From Aquidulcibacter sp. (GTDB lineage: Bacteria > Pseudomonadota > Alphaproteobacteria > Caulobacterales > Aquidulcibacteraceae), in the NCBI RefSeq assembly GCF_020253525.1, contig NZ_JADCBK010000064.1, forward strand, positions 17,462-81,461: a stretch of DNA of 64,000 nt. Reading direction: 5' to 3'. Positions 46,053-54,614 of this stretch are shown piece after piece. Under the pieces are notes generated by a model that had not been told where the DNA came from, did no database searches, and saw only the letters and a list, made by a program, of their open reading frames with translations. How positions within the stretch are numbered: position 1 is the first letter of the stretch; each line of letters starts with the position of its first letter. A program made the translations under genes and the position numbers.

Positions 46053-47342
46053 ATGACCGCCTTCTTTCAAAAGCCTTTGTGGCTTCGCATCCTCGTCGCC
46101 ATGGTTTTGGGTGTCTTCTTGGGCTTTGGGATCAGGCCAGAGGGCTATCTTAATGGCTTAATCGACGGTGAGGCATGGTCAGCCGCGCTGAAGCTGATTG
46201 GAGATGCCTTCATCCGCTTGATCCGGATGTTGTCGGTGCCGTTGATCTTTGTGTCGGTTGCTGCAGCTGTTGTGTCGATTGGCGATTTGAGTCGGCTTGG
46301 AAAGTCTGGTGCCCGGATCGCCGCGCTGTACATACCTTCCGGTCTTTTGGCTGCGTGTCTCGGTGTTGGTTTGGCGATGCTGCTCCAACCTGGCGCAGGG
46401 ATTGAAGCCCCCGTCGGCCTTTCTGCGCCACCAGTAAAGCCCCCACCAACCGGCGCGGATATTCTAGCCATGTTCATCCCGGCCAATCCGGTTAAGGCCT
46501 TGGCTGAAGGCGATATGTTGAGCGTGATCGTCTTTGCCATTCTATTAGGCATTGGCGTTTTGGGCGCGCGCGAGGCGGCAAAACCTGTTGCTGATGTCTT
46601 GGACGGGGCAGCCCATGCTCTGACCAAGCTTGTTACCTATATTATGGAACTTGCCCCGATTGGCGCTTTTGCTTTGATGGCTTGGGCTGTCGCGCTCATG
46701 GGCGCGGATGCTTTGGTAAAGCTCGCCGCTTTAATTGGCACCGTCTATCTTGGCTGTTTCATTTATGGCTTTGTTGTCTATGGCGGCTTTATCAAGTTTG
46801 TTTTGGGCTTGCCGATATTGCCGTTCTTCAAAGGCATGTCAGAGGCCATGGCTGTTGCCTATTCGACCTCATCTTCCAATGCGACCCTGCCCGTCACCAT
46901 GCGTTGCATGATCGAAAAATTGGGTATTTCTCGTCGGATGAGCGCCTTTGTCTCGTCCATGGGCGCAACCGTCAATATGGATGGCACGGCGATGTATATC
47001 TGCATCGTGACCATTTTTGGCGCGCAATTGTTTGGGATACCGCTCGATAGCGGTCAATTGGTCGGGATTGTGATTGCGGCATCCTTAGGAGCTATCGGTG
47101 CCGCAGGCATTCCTGGCGGATCAATCGTCTTCATTCCGTTGGTCTTAGGAATAGCGGGCGTACCGGTTGAGGTGATTGCAATTATTCTTGGCGCTGATCG
47201 GATCATGGACATGATGCGCACAGTCGTAAACGTCTTGGGCGACAGCGCCGCCGCAGTCGCGGTTGCCAAATGGGAAGGCGAGCTTGATGTCGAGGCTTAT
47301 AAGGACAATCAGTTACGCGAGGCACCAGCCGCTCAAAGCTAA
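46053..47342 (+). CDS. Dicarboxylate/amino-acid:cation symporter (DAACS), copy 2
   Basis: 429 residues of the same family: AVAYSTSSSNATLPVTMR in HP1, GATVNMDGTAMYICIVTIF in TM7 and ADRIMDMMRTVVNVLGDS in TM8. The SSSNATLP form of HP1 resembles glutamate/aspartate carriers more than copy 1 does, so the two probably differ in substrate. Confidence 0.92.
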   Translation: MTAFFQKPLWLRILVAMVLGVFLGFGIRPEGYLNGLIDGEAWSAALKLIGDAFIRLIRMLSVPLIFVSVAAAVVSIGDLSRLGKSGARIAALYIPSGLLAACLGVGLAMLLQPGAGIEAPVGLSAPPVKPPPTGADILAMFIPANPVKALAEGDMLSVIVFAILLGIGVLGAREAAKPVADVLDGAAHALTKLVTYIMELAPIGAFALMAWAVALMGADALVKLAALIGTVYLGCFIYGFVVYGGFIKFVLGLPILPFFKGMSEAMAVAYSTSSSNATLPVTMRCMIEKLGISRRMSAFVSSMGATVNMDGTAMYICIVTIFGAQLFGIPLDSGQLVGIVIAASLGAIGAAGIPGGSIVFIPLVLGIAGVPVEVIAIILGADRIMDMMRTVVNVLGDSAAAVAVAKWEGELDVEAYKDNQLREAPAAQS

Positions 47343-47344
47343 GG

Positions 47345-48892
47345 CTAGGATTTGGTCAATCTCAGCGTCGGCCAAATGATGGGAGCGATCCCCTCAAGAC
47401 CGCCAGTCACGCGGGGGTTTACAAGCCAAGAAGACGGGAAGAACCATACCCCTGTAACAGGGCAGGCCTTTAACAAGATTTGCTCGGCAGCCAATGTTTT
47501 TTCAAGGCGGGCGGCAGGCTCGCTTTGTGCCCGCGCATCGGAAAGGGCTTGATTGAAGGCCGGGTCTTTCCATTGGTGGGAATAGGCTGTCCCACCCTCT
47601 CCCCATGATGCCATCAAGTCGATCGCATCAGACTTCATACCCTTATCGATGCTAACAATCGCGCTCTCGAAATCAAAGCCATTCAGACGTGAAATGATGG
47701 CACTGGAATCTGCGGCAAACATCGTGGCCTCAACCCCGATCTGCTTCCACATATCGACAATCTGAATTGCGGCACGTTCGCGATCATCCTTGGTTACCAA
47801 GATTTCAAATCGCAACGGATTTGCGGGCGTATAGCCCTTTGCGCTCAAAATGGCCCGCGCTCCGTCTGGATCATATTTGGGTTGTGCTTGGTCACGAACA
47901 AATCGTCCGGCCGGCTCGACAGATCCGCGCATCACCGCATTTGCAATAACTGTGCGGTCAAAACCCATGGCCAGCGCCCGTCGGATGTCGGGGTCTTGAA
48001 GTTGTGGTTTTTTGGTATTGAAACTGATGTAGATTAGGCGCGGCGCTTGGAAACGTTGATACTGGCTGCCGAATTCTTTGGCAAAATCGCCTGCGCGCAA
48101 TAGGGGCGGATCTTGCGCCAAATCAAGGTCGCCGGATTGGAACATACGTAAACGGGTCGAGGAATCATCAATAGCTTCGACACTGATCTTTCCGGGCATG
48201 CCTTCTACCCAGCCACCTTTGGGGTTCTTGTCGAAAACCAGCCGCGTTTGCGACCGCTCTATCGGCTTGTAGGGGCCCGATACAACAATCTTATCTAGGT
48301 CAGTCCACTTTTCGCCGTGTGCGGCAATCGTATGCATCGGTACAGGATAGAATTCCTGCATTCGGCTCCAGAAGGCCGCATCAGATACTTCCAGCTCAAT
48401 CACAAGACTGGTTGGGCTGGGGGCAGAGACGCCAATCGTTGTCGGGTCTTTGCCGTCCACAACGCAATCGCGATAGCCTTTGATCATATAAAGTTCTGAC
48501 GCGTCCGCATAAGCTGTCTTTCGGTCAGCCCCCATCCGCAAGCTATCAAGGACATCTTTTGAATCAATGGCTTTGCCATCCGACCACGTAAGACCTTGTG
48601 CGATTTCAAAGGTCCAAGTCTTGTTATCATTGCTGGGAGTCCAGGAGGTGGCAAAGCCCGGAGCTGGGCCACCTTTGGGGCCATAGCCGACAACTGGCAA
48701 ATAGAATTGCCGGAACAAAAGTGCCGCGGCCGCAAACTCTGCTTTCAAAGGGTCTAGAGAATCGGGTCCACCGCGCAAGCCGACCCTCAAGATATCGGCT
48801 GGGGCTGCGGTCTTGCCACAGGCAGACAGCGTCGAAAGGGCAGGAACGATGGCGAAGCTGGAGAGAAGGGTGCGGCGATTGATCTGGCTCAT
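47345..48892 (-). CDS. ABC transporter substrate-binding lipoprotein (family 5, peptide/nickel type)
   Basis: 515 residues. The leader MSQINRRTLLSSFAIV carries Arg-Arg and ends in the lipobox LSAC (Cys25), so a Tat- or Sec-exported lipoprotein is expected. The SBP_bac_5 features are LRVGLRGGPDSLDPLK, TWTFEIAQGLTWSDGK and DIRRALAMGFDRTVIA. No permease or ATPase genes are adjacent, so it is an orphan binding protein, probably for oligopeptides. Confidence 0.9.
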   Translation of the reverse strand: MSQINRRTLLSSFAIVPALSTLSACGKTAAPADILRVGLRGGPDSLDPLKAEFAAAALLFRQFYLPVVGYGPKGGPAPGFATSWTPSNDNKTWTFEIAQGLTWSDGKAIDSKDVLDSLRMGADRKTAYADASELYMIKGYRDCVVDGKDPTTIGVSAPSPTSLVIELEVSDAAFWSRMQEFYPVPMHTIAAHGEKWTDLDKIVVSGPYKPIERSQTRLVFDKNPKGGWVEGMPGKISVEAIDDSSTRLRMFQSGDLDLAQDPPLLRAGDFAKEFGSQYQRFQAPRLIYISFNTKKPQLQDPDIRRALAMGFDRTVIANAVMRGSVEPAGRFVRDQAQPKYDPDGARAILSAKGYTPANPLRFEILVTKDDRERAAIQIVDMWKQIGVEATMFAADSSAIISRLNGFDFESAIVSIDKGMKSDAIDLMASWGEGGTAYSHQWKDPAFNQALSDARAQSEPAARLEKTLAAEQILLKACPVTGVWFFPSSWLVNPRVTGGLEGIAPIIWPTLRLTKS

Positions 48893-48939
48893 AGCCTGAC
48901 AATGCCGCCCAAACTCACGACGTCAAGTGCACAAGCGCG

Positions 48940-50136
48940 TCATTGCGCCTGTTTGTGCGCCCGCATCGCGTCTCTAAAGCGCTCAAACAGATAGAAACTG
49001 TCCTTAGGGCCTGGGCTGGCCTCTGGGTGATACTGCACCGAGAACACAGGCTGATCGGCCAATCCAATGCCGCAATTGGAACCATCGAATAGGGAAATGT
49101 GCGTTTCGACAACACCTTCGGGCAAGCTTGTGCGATCAATGGCAAAGCCGTGATTCATGGAAACGATTTCGACCTTGCCCGTGGAAAGATCTTGTACGGG
49201 GTGGTTTGCGCCATGGTGGCCCTGCGCCATCTTGATGGTCTTGGCCCCTAAAGCGAGGCCCAGCATTTGATGGCCCAAGCAGATGCCAAAGACGGGCACT
49301 TTGGCCGCAATGATCTTTTGGATCGTCTCGACCGCATAGGCTCCGGTCGCAGCAGGGTCGCCTGGGCCATTCGACAACAGGACCCCGTTTGGCTTATGCG
49401 CGAGGACGTCCTCTGCCTTGGAGTTCGCCGGCATCACATGGATTTTGGCACCCGTCGAGCCGAGGCAACGCAGGATGTTTTCTTTGACGCCAAAATCCAA
49501 CACGACGGCCTTGAGATCTTCCTGCGTGTCGGCCGTGCCAGTACCAGCGGGCCAAGACCATTGCGTACCATCAAAGTCATATGCGGTCTTGCAGGTCACG
49601 TCCTTGGCGAGGTCTAGGCCTTCAAGGCCGGACCATGCAGCTGCCTTGGCTGCCAAGGTAGCGACGTCAATCTGGCCGTCTGGTGCATGCACAATCACGC
49701 CATGGGGCATACCATGTTCGCGAATTCTTACCGTCAGTGCCCGCGTATCAATGCCGGTGAGCCCAACAATGTTCTTGGACTTAAGCCACGCGTCCAATGA
49801 AGCGGTAGAGCGCCAATTGGATGGGCGCGTGATGTCCGCACGCATGACCGCACCACGAGCGCCGTTTGCAGCGGGCGGGGATACATCTTCTTCGTCTTCA
49901 CCATTAGTCCCCGTATTGCCGATATGGGGCGCGGTAAAGGCGACGATTTGCCCAGCATAGGATGGGTCCGTTAGGATTTCCTGATAGCCCGACATTGCTG
50001 TGTTAAAGCAGACTTCGGCGACGGCTTCGCCAATTGCGCCACAGCCGTGGCCCCAAAAAACTGTGCCATCCGCCAAAACAAGGGCGGCTGTCGGTTGGCG
50101 CGCGAAAGCGAGCGCGTGATCTTGCGCAGAGGTCAA
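48940..50136 (-). CDS. carA: Carbamoyl-phosphate synthase small subunit CarA
   Basis: 398 residues. The N-terminal CPSase domain has FNTAMSGYQEILTDPSYAGQ. The class I glutaminase has catalytic C286 in VFGICLGHQMLGLALG and His/Glu in FSVQYHPEASPGPKD. It provides ammonia to CarB for arginine and pyrimidine synthesis. No carB is beside it. Confidence 0.95.
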   Translation of the reverse strand: MTSAQDHALAFARQPTAALVLADGTVFWGHGCGAIGEAVAEVCFNTAMSGYQEILTDPSYAGQIVAFTAPHIGNTGTNGEDEEDVSPPAANGARGAVMRADITRPSNWRSTASLDAWLKSKNIVGLTGIDTRALTVRIREHGMPHGVIVHAPDGQIDVATLAAKAAAWSGLEGLDLAKDVTCKTAYDFDGTQWSWPAGTGTADTQEDLKAVVLDFGVKENILRCLGSTGAKIHVMPANSKAEDVLAHKPNGVLLSNGPGDPAATGAYAVETIQKIIAAKVPVFGICLGHQMLGLALGAKTIKMAQGHHGANHPVQDLSTGKVEIVSMNHGFAIDRTSLPEGVVETHISLFDGSNCGIGLADQPVFSVQYHPEASPGPKDSFYLFERFRDAMRAHKQAQ

Positions 50137-50231
50137 GGTGGTGCTCCCGGGATTTTGTTGCTGTTAAGCCTGTGAGCGCGTGAGGTCAAATCAGGATGGC
50201 AGCAGTGTCCATAATGCGGAGCAGGCAGTGC

Positions 50232-52040
50232 TCACGTGCTTTCTTTTTGATGCTGATCCCGCAGTACCCGCATGCGCTCTGATGGTGTGGCTGAGGTTGA
50301 AGCTTCCAGCAGCGACGCGCGCATGGAAGCCCTCTTTTCATGAATGGCGACCAGTATATTGCCCATCGCCACGCCGGACTCGACCAGAATGGCTTCACCC
50401 ACCTGCAAGCTGGCCTCTAGGGTTTCTGGGACCGCTTCGCGGACCCCCAAACTATAAAGATGGACGGCGTGTGCGGCGTCACGACTGCGCGCAACGATTG
50501 GCAGGTTTGGCTGCTCAAGGTGGGCAGATGTTACGACTTGGTCAACGGCTGGGCCACCATCCATCGTTACAACCAAGGCCCGCGCCCGCTCGATCCCGCA
50601 TGCACGTAGAAATTCGCCGCGCGAAGCGTCACCAAAATAGACGTTCTTTCCCGATTTGCGCGCCCGACGGACCCGATCAATATCTGAGTCTACGGCAAGA
50701 TAGGGAATTTTTTGCTCGGCCAGTAGTTCCACGACGACCACGCCGACCCGGCCATAGCCAGCGACAATAACATGAGGGCTCTCTGTTTGACTGGCTTGTT
50801 GCGCTAAATCCCTTTCCTCAGCGTCGGTGGGCTGTGCCGCGTTGGTCTTATGCATGCCATAGCGACCCAAAAGTGGGATTAGGCACATTGTGATCGCAGC
50901 AACAAGCAGGGCAAAGTCTGCTTGTTCGGCGGGTAGAACCGAGAGGCTGGTTGCAAGGCCTAGGACCACAAAAGCAAACTCGCCACCGGGCCCAAGGATC
51001 AGCCCTGCCTTGATTGCGGCGGGTCGCTTAATGCCGAAGCTGGGGCCAAGCGCTGCGACGACTGCGGCCTTAAGTGCGATCAAACCGATGATTGCCCCGG
51101 CAATCTCAAGTGGCCGCTCCAGCACTTTTGCGATATCAACACTCATCCCCACCGAAACAAGGAAGACACCCAGCAATAAGCCTTTAAACGGTTCAATGGT
51201 TGCTTCAACTTCTCGGCGATACTCAGTTTCGGCCAACAAAAGTCCTGCCAAGAAGGCTCCAAGGGCCATAGAAAGTCCTGCAGCCGCGCTGCCGAGGGCT
51301 GTCGCTATCACCACCAGTAAACAGGCTGCCATAAAGATTTCTGGGCTGCGGGTCCGCGCAGCTTGACGAAACAGGGGCCGCAGAACAATCCGTCCAATAA
51401 CGATTGTCAGACCAACGGCGAGCACGGCAAGCGCCAAGCTCTGCACAAGTCCGCCGACGCCAAGGCCCATCCGGTCAGGTGCCAGCATCGAGACCGCAAA
51501 TAAAACAGGGACGACGGCCAAATCCTGAAAGAGTAGGACGCCAAAAGCGCCGCGTCCGGTGGGGCTGGTCAGGCGCTTTTGCTCGGCCAAAGTTTGCAAC
51601 ACAACGGCGGTTGACGATAAGGACAAGGCAAGGCCGATAACTGCGGCTCCGGTGCCGGTTGTATCGAGGAAAAAGTAGCAAACCGCGAAAATCGCAAGCG
51701 CCGATAGACCCAATTGCAGGGAGCCAAGGCCAAAAACGACTTTCCGCATCATGTTTAGGCGCTCAAACGACAGCTCAAGACCGATAGCAAAAAGAAGAAA
51801 TACGATTCCCATTTCCGCCATCATGGCGATGGACGCGCGATCTTGTATGGTGAAGCTATTCAGCCAAGGCTGCTGAACGGCCAATCCCCCCAAGCCAGAT
51901 GGCCCCAAGAGGATGCCGCAAAGGATGAAGCCTAGGACGGGGCTGATTTTGAATCGGTGGAACAAGGGCACAACAATGGCTGCAGCCGTCAGAATAATGA
52001 CAGGCTCTTTAAAGGCCGTCATGTCCACCATACCTGCCAA
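50232..52040 (-). CDS. Monovalent cation:proton antiporter-2 (KefB/KefC type)
   Basis: 602 residues. An N-terminal Na/H-exchanger domain of about 12 helices (to about 385) is followed by an RCK/TrkA-N domain (HVIVAGYGRVGVVVVELLAE, about 425) that binds nucleotide. The TTG at 52040 is chosen because GGAGG lies 8 bases ahead. It is predicted to exchange K+ for H+; the glutathione dependence of Kef proteins is not shown by the sequence. It stands alone. Confidence 0.9.
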   Translation of the reverse strand: MAGMVDMTAFKEPVIILTAAAIVVPLFHRFKISPVLGFILCGILLGPSGLGGLAVQQPWLNSFTIQDRASIAMMAEMGIVFLLFAIGLELSFERLNMMRKVVFGLGSLQLGLSALAIFAVCYFFLDTTGTGAAVIGLALSLSSTAVVLQTLAEQKRLTSPTGRGAFGVLLFQDLAVVPVLFAVSMLAPDRMGLGVGGLVQSLALAVLAVGLTIVIGRIVLRPLFRQAARTRSPEIFMAACLLVVIATALGSAAAGLSMALGAFLAGLLLAETEYRREVEATIEPFKGLLLGVFLVSVGMSVDIAKVLERPLEIAGAIIGLIALKAAVVAALGPSFGIKRPAAIKAGLILGPGGEFAFVVLGLATSLSVLPAEQADFALLVAAITMCLIPLLGRYGMHKTNAAQPTDAEERDLAQQASQTESPHVIVAGYGRVGVVVVELLAEQKIPYLAVDSDIDRVRRARKSGKNVYFGDASRGEFLRACGIERARALVVTMDGGPAVDQVVTSAHLEQPNLPIVARSRDAAHAVHLYSLGVREAVPETLEASLQVGEAILVESGVAMGNILVAIHEKRASMRASLLEASTSATPSERMRVLRDQHQKEST

Positions 52041-52123
52041 AACATATCCTCCTGCACCAAGCCTAGTGCAGTCTGACTTGATTTGCCACGTTTCTTTAAC
52101 GCGTTTCCTCGAAAATCGGCGTC

Positions 52124-52573
52124 ATGACTGATTCGTTCCAAAATCTGAGCAGACGTTGCTTCGCTAAGTCTGCGACCGCCGCAACGCTTGCTTTGACCTC
52201 GAGTGCGAGCGTCGGGGTTCTTTCAGCGGAGGCCGCCAAGCCTGTGCCCAAAGGCGGCGGCAATGAGGCTGGCTTCCTCGGGTCTAACCAAATCACGGCC
52301 AGCATCATGCGCCAGTATCGGCCGATTGGTATCATCCAGATTGATATGGGCATTGTGGTGAGTGCCATGCCCCAGCGGGAGCGGGCACAAGCAGCAACGC
52401 CGTCTTTACGAGCAGCTTGGCGCGGTGTGGCGCAGGAATTTGTGAATAGCTTCTTCGTCCCGGGTCGTGTTCCCGATACGCAGATTTTAGGTCAGCGCAT
52501 GCAGGCCGTAACCGACCGTGTGGTCGGCCCCGGCATTGCACGTGTCGTTTTGTTGTCCGTAATTGTGCGCTAG
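52124..52573 (+). CDS. Putative Tat-exported protein of unknown function
   Basis: 149 residues with a leader NLSRRCFAKSATAATLALT, a twin-arginine-like export signal ending near ASVGVLSAEAA. The mature part has no recognised domain; the C-terminal pattern VTDRVVGPGIARVVLLSVIVR, an amphipathic helix then a strand, faintly recalls the end of FliL-type proteins, which is only an impression. It is divergent from the antiporter. Confidence 0.6.
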   Translation: MTDSFQNLSRRCFAKSATAATLALTSSASVGVLSAEAAKPVPKGGGNEAGFLGSNQITASIMRQYRPIGIIQIDMGIVVSAMPQRERAQAATPSLRAAWRGVAQEFVNSFFVPGRVPDTQILGQRMQAVTDRVVGPGIARVVLLSVIVR

Positions 52574-52582
52574 GCTTGTGTC

Positions 52583-53359
52583 TTACATGGCCGAGATGCC
52601 GCCATCGACTTTCAATTCTGCGCCCGTCACAAACTTGCTTTCGTCGCTGGCTAGATAAACGGCCGCATAAGCAATATCGTCTGGCTCACCTAAGCGACCT
52701 AGCGGCACTTGGCGGGCCAGTTTTGCATAAGCTTCTTCTTGTGAGCCAACCAATCCAGCCATTCCGTCTAGGATGGGTGTCTTAATAAAGGTTGGGTGGA
52801 TCGAATTGCACCGGAAACCCGGCACTTTGCGTGCGCAATGGAGCGCGACGGACTTTGTCAGCAACCAAACAGCGGCCTTTGCGGCATTGTAAGCGGCATA
52901 ATTGGCCGAAGCGATCAGGCCTGCGATGGAGGAGATATTGACGATTGCACCAGGCCCATAAGGCTTCATGACGCCGAGGGCATATTTACATCCCAAGAAG
53001 ACGGAATCGACATCCACCGCCATAACCTTTTTCCAGTTCTCAAAGCTTTCGCTTTCAACCGAACCAAGGCTGCCGATACCGGCATTGTTGACCAGAACAT
53101 TGAGGCCGCCCATGGCATCATGCGCTGCATTGACGATCTCGATCCAACGCGCTTCAGAGCAAACATCTTGCTGGAAGGCGGTTGCATGGCCGGGATAAAG
53201 CGCGTTGATGGCAGCAGCGGTTGCCTCTGCGCCTGCCCCATTAATGTCAGTGACGACGACTTTTGCGCCTTCCTTGGCATACATGGTCGCGATGGCTGCG
53301 CCTAAACCTTGGGCAGCCCCGGTGATTAAGGCCATTTTGCCGGCCATACGTCCTGTCAT
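52583..53359 (-). CDS. SDR-family oxidoreductase
   Basis: 258 residues of a classical SDR: ALITGAAQGLGAAIA (TGxxxGxG), NNAGIGSLG, catalytic Ser in IVNISSIAGL and the YNAAK form of YxxxK in ANYAAYNAAKAAV. The C-terminus DGGISAM is typical. It may be a 3-hydroxysteroid or cyclic-alcohol dehydrogenase, but the substrate is not determinable. It is next to a TetR-like regulator 15 bases upstream, probably in one operon. Confidence 0.9.
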   Translation of the reverse strand: MTGRMAGKMALITGAAQGLGAAIATMYAKEGAKVVVTDINGAGAEATAAAINALYPGHATAFQQDVCSEARWIEIVNAAHDAMGGLNVLVNNAGIGSLGSVESESFENWKKVMAVDVDSVFLGCKYALGVMKPYGPGAIVNISSIAGLIASANYAAYNAAKAAVWLLTKSVALHCARKVPGFRCNSIHPTFIKTPILDGMAGLVGSQEEAYAKLARQVPLGRLGEPDDIAYAAVYLASDESKFVTGAELKVDGGISAM

Positions 53360-53374
53360 GTTCGTCTCCCTGAA

Positions 53375-53923
53375 TTATATGCGACGCAGACCATCCCAAG
53401 CCGCTTGTTCGAGTTGTTGGAGACTTTCCACCGAACAGGCATGATTGCGCAAGAGGGCAGACAGCGGACCCCAGACAATAGCAGCCAATTCTTCGCCGCT
53501 AAGTGTCTTCAACACGCCGGTGGCCGCGCCGTCGCGCGCAAAAATCGCGCTTGCCTTGATGAAGGCGCTGTCAGGGGCCATTGGCTTACGTGCCAGATAA
53601 GCCGCGATGTCCGCTTCCTGTAAGGAAAATTCAGCAAGCCTAGACCACATAAGACGAAATCGTTCTTCAAGACTAAGGCGCGCTGGGAAGGGCGCGAAAA
53701 CATGGCGATCAAACTGGGCTTGTGCGCGCGCGTCCAGAAGGGCTGCAAGGGCTATTTTTGAGGGTGCAATTCGATACAGGGTGCCAACTGCGATTTGGGC
53801 AGCGGCGGCCAATTCCGGCATGGAGATGCTGTCGAGATTATCGCCCAGCGCAACCGATGCGCGCAAGAGGCGGTCCTCAATTACTGAAATCGGTTCTGGG
53901 GAACGTCTCTTGGCCATGCCCAC
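53375..53923 (-). CDS. TetR-family transcriptional regulator
   Basis: 182 residues. The N-terminal HTH covers about 10-60, with SISMPELAAAAQIAVGTLYRI as the recognition region; the rest is an all-helical ligand domain. It probably regulates the downstream SDR gene and itself. No operator was identified. Confidence 0.82.
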   Translation of the reverse strand: MGMAKRRSPEPISVIEDRLLRASVALGDNLDSISMPELAAAAQIAVGTLYRIAPSKIALAALLDARAQAQFDRHVFAPFPARLSLEERFRLMWSRLAEFSLQEADIAAYLARKPMAPDSAFIKASAIFARDGAATGVLKTLSGEELAAIVWGPLSALLRNHACSVESLQQLEQAAWDGLRRI

Positions 53924-53966
53924 ACCTCACTGAAAAAATATTCAATGAAGTGGTTTGCTTGTGGGT

Positions 53967-54614
53967 TCAATGCACGGTCCTAAGCAGCATCATCGTGGCT
54001 GTGCTGAGGAGCAATATCCCAACGGCCCCTGAAAAAAGCCGGGCGAAGCGGGCTTGCGCAAACTGCCGCGCCATCAGGCCGCCGGCGAGCGCAAACATCG
54101 ACATAGTGATCGTATCAAACAGAACCGTCCCAGCCGCAAACATAGCCAATTGCGGGACAGTATCGCGCTGTGGGTCAATGAATGGGGGCAATACTGCGGT
54201 GAAAAAGAGCAGTGCCTTTGGATTGCTGATCTGAACCAGAAAGCCGTCTTTAAAGGGGTTGCTGCCTGCAGCTTGTCCGGCAAGTTTGAAGCCTTGTGTC
54301 TCCTTGGACAGCGCGGACCGAAGCGCTTTAAAGCCCAGCCACGCCAAATACAGCCCGCCCAATATGGCAAGCATAGAAAACACAGTGGGATAGAGTCGCA
54401 TCAGCACACCCAATCCCAGCGCCGCAAAGACGAACCACACCAGTGAAGCAACGTTCATTCCGAACACGCCCCATAGTCCAGCACGTGGTCCGTGGGCCAG
54501 ACCGGTTGCCAAGGCAAATAGATTAGCCGGCCCAGGCGTCGCAGCCATGCCCGCCATAATCAGCAAAAAGGATGCATAGGCGTGGGGGTCTACGGGTAAG
54601 TGGTCGAAGTTCAT
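53967..54614 (-). CDS. LysE-family exporter
   Basis: 215 residues, about six TM helices. GMAATPGPANLFALATGLAH is the LysE/RhtB signature near the N-terminus, and FLVQISNPKALLFFTAVLPPF is the second. It is predicted to export an amino acid or derivative. The ATG overlaps the stop of the upstream Mur-ligase gene (TGATG), so they are translationally coupled. Confidence 0.9.
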   Translation of the reverse strand: MNFDHLPVDPHAYASFLLIMAGMAATPGPANLFALATGLAHGPRAGLWGVFGMNVASLVWFVFAALGLGVLMRLYPTVFSMLAILGGLYLAWLGFKALRSALSKETQGFKLAGQAAGSNPFKDGFLVQISNPKALLFFTAVLPPFIDPQRDTVPQLAMFAAGTVLFDTITMSMFALAGGLMARQFAQARFARLFSGAVGILLLSTATMMLLRTVH

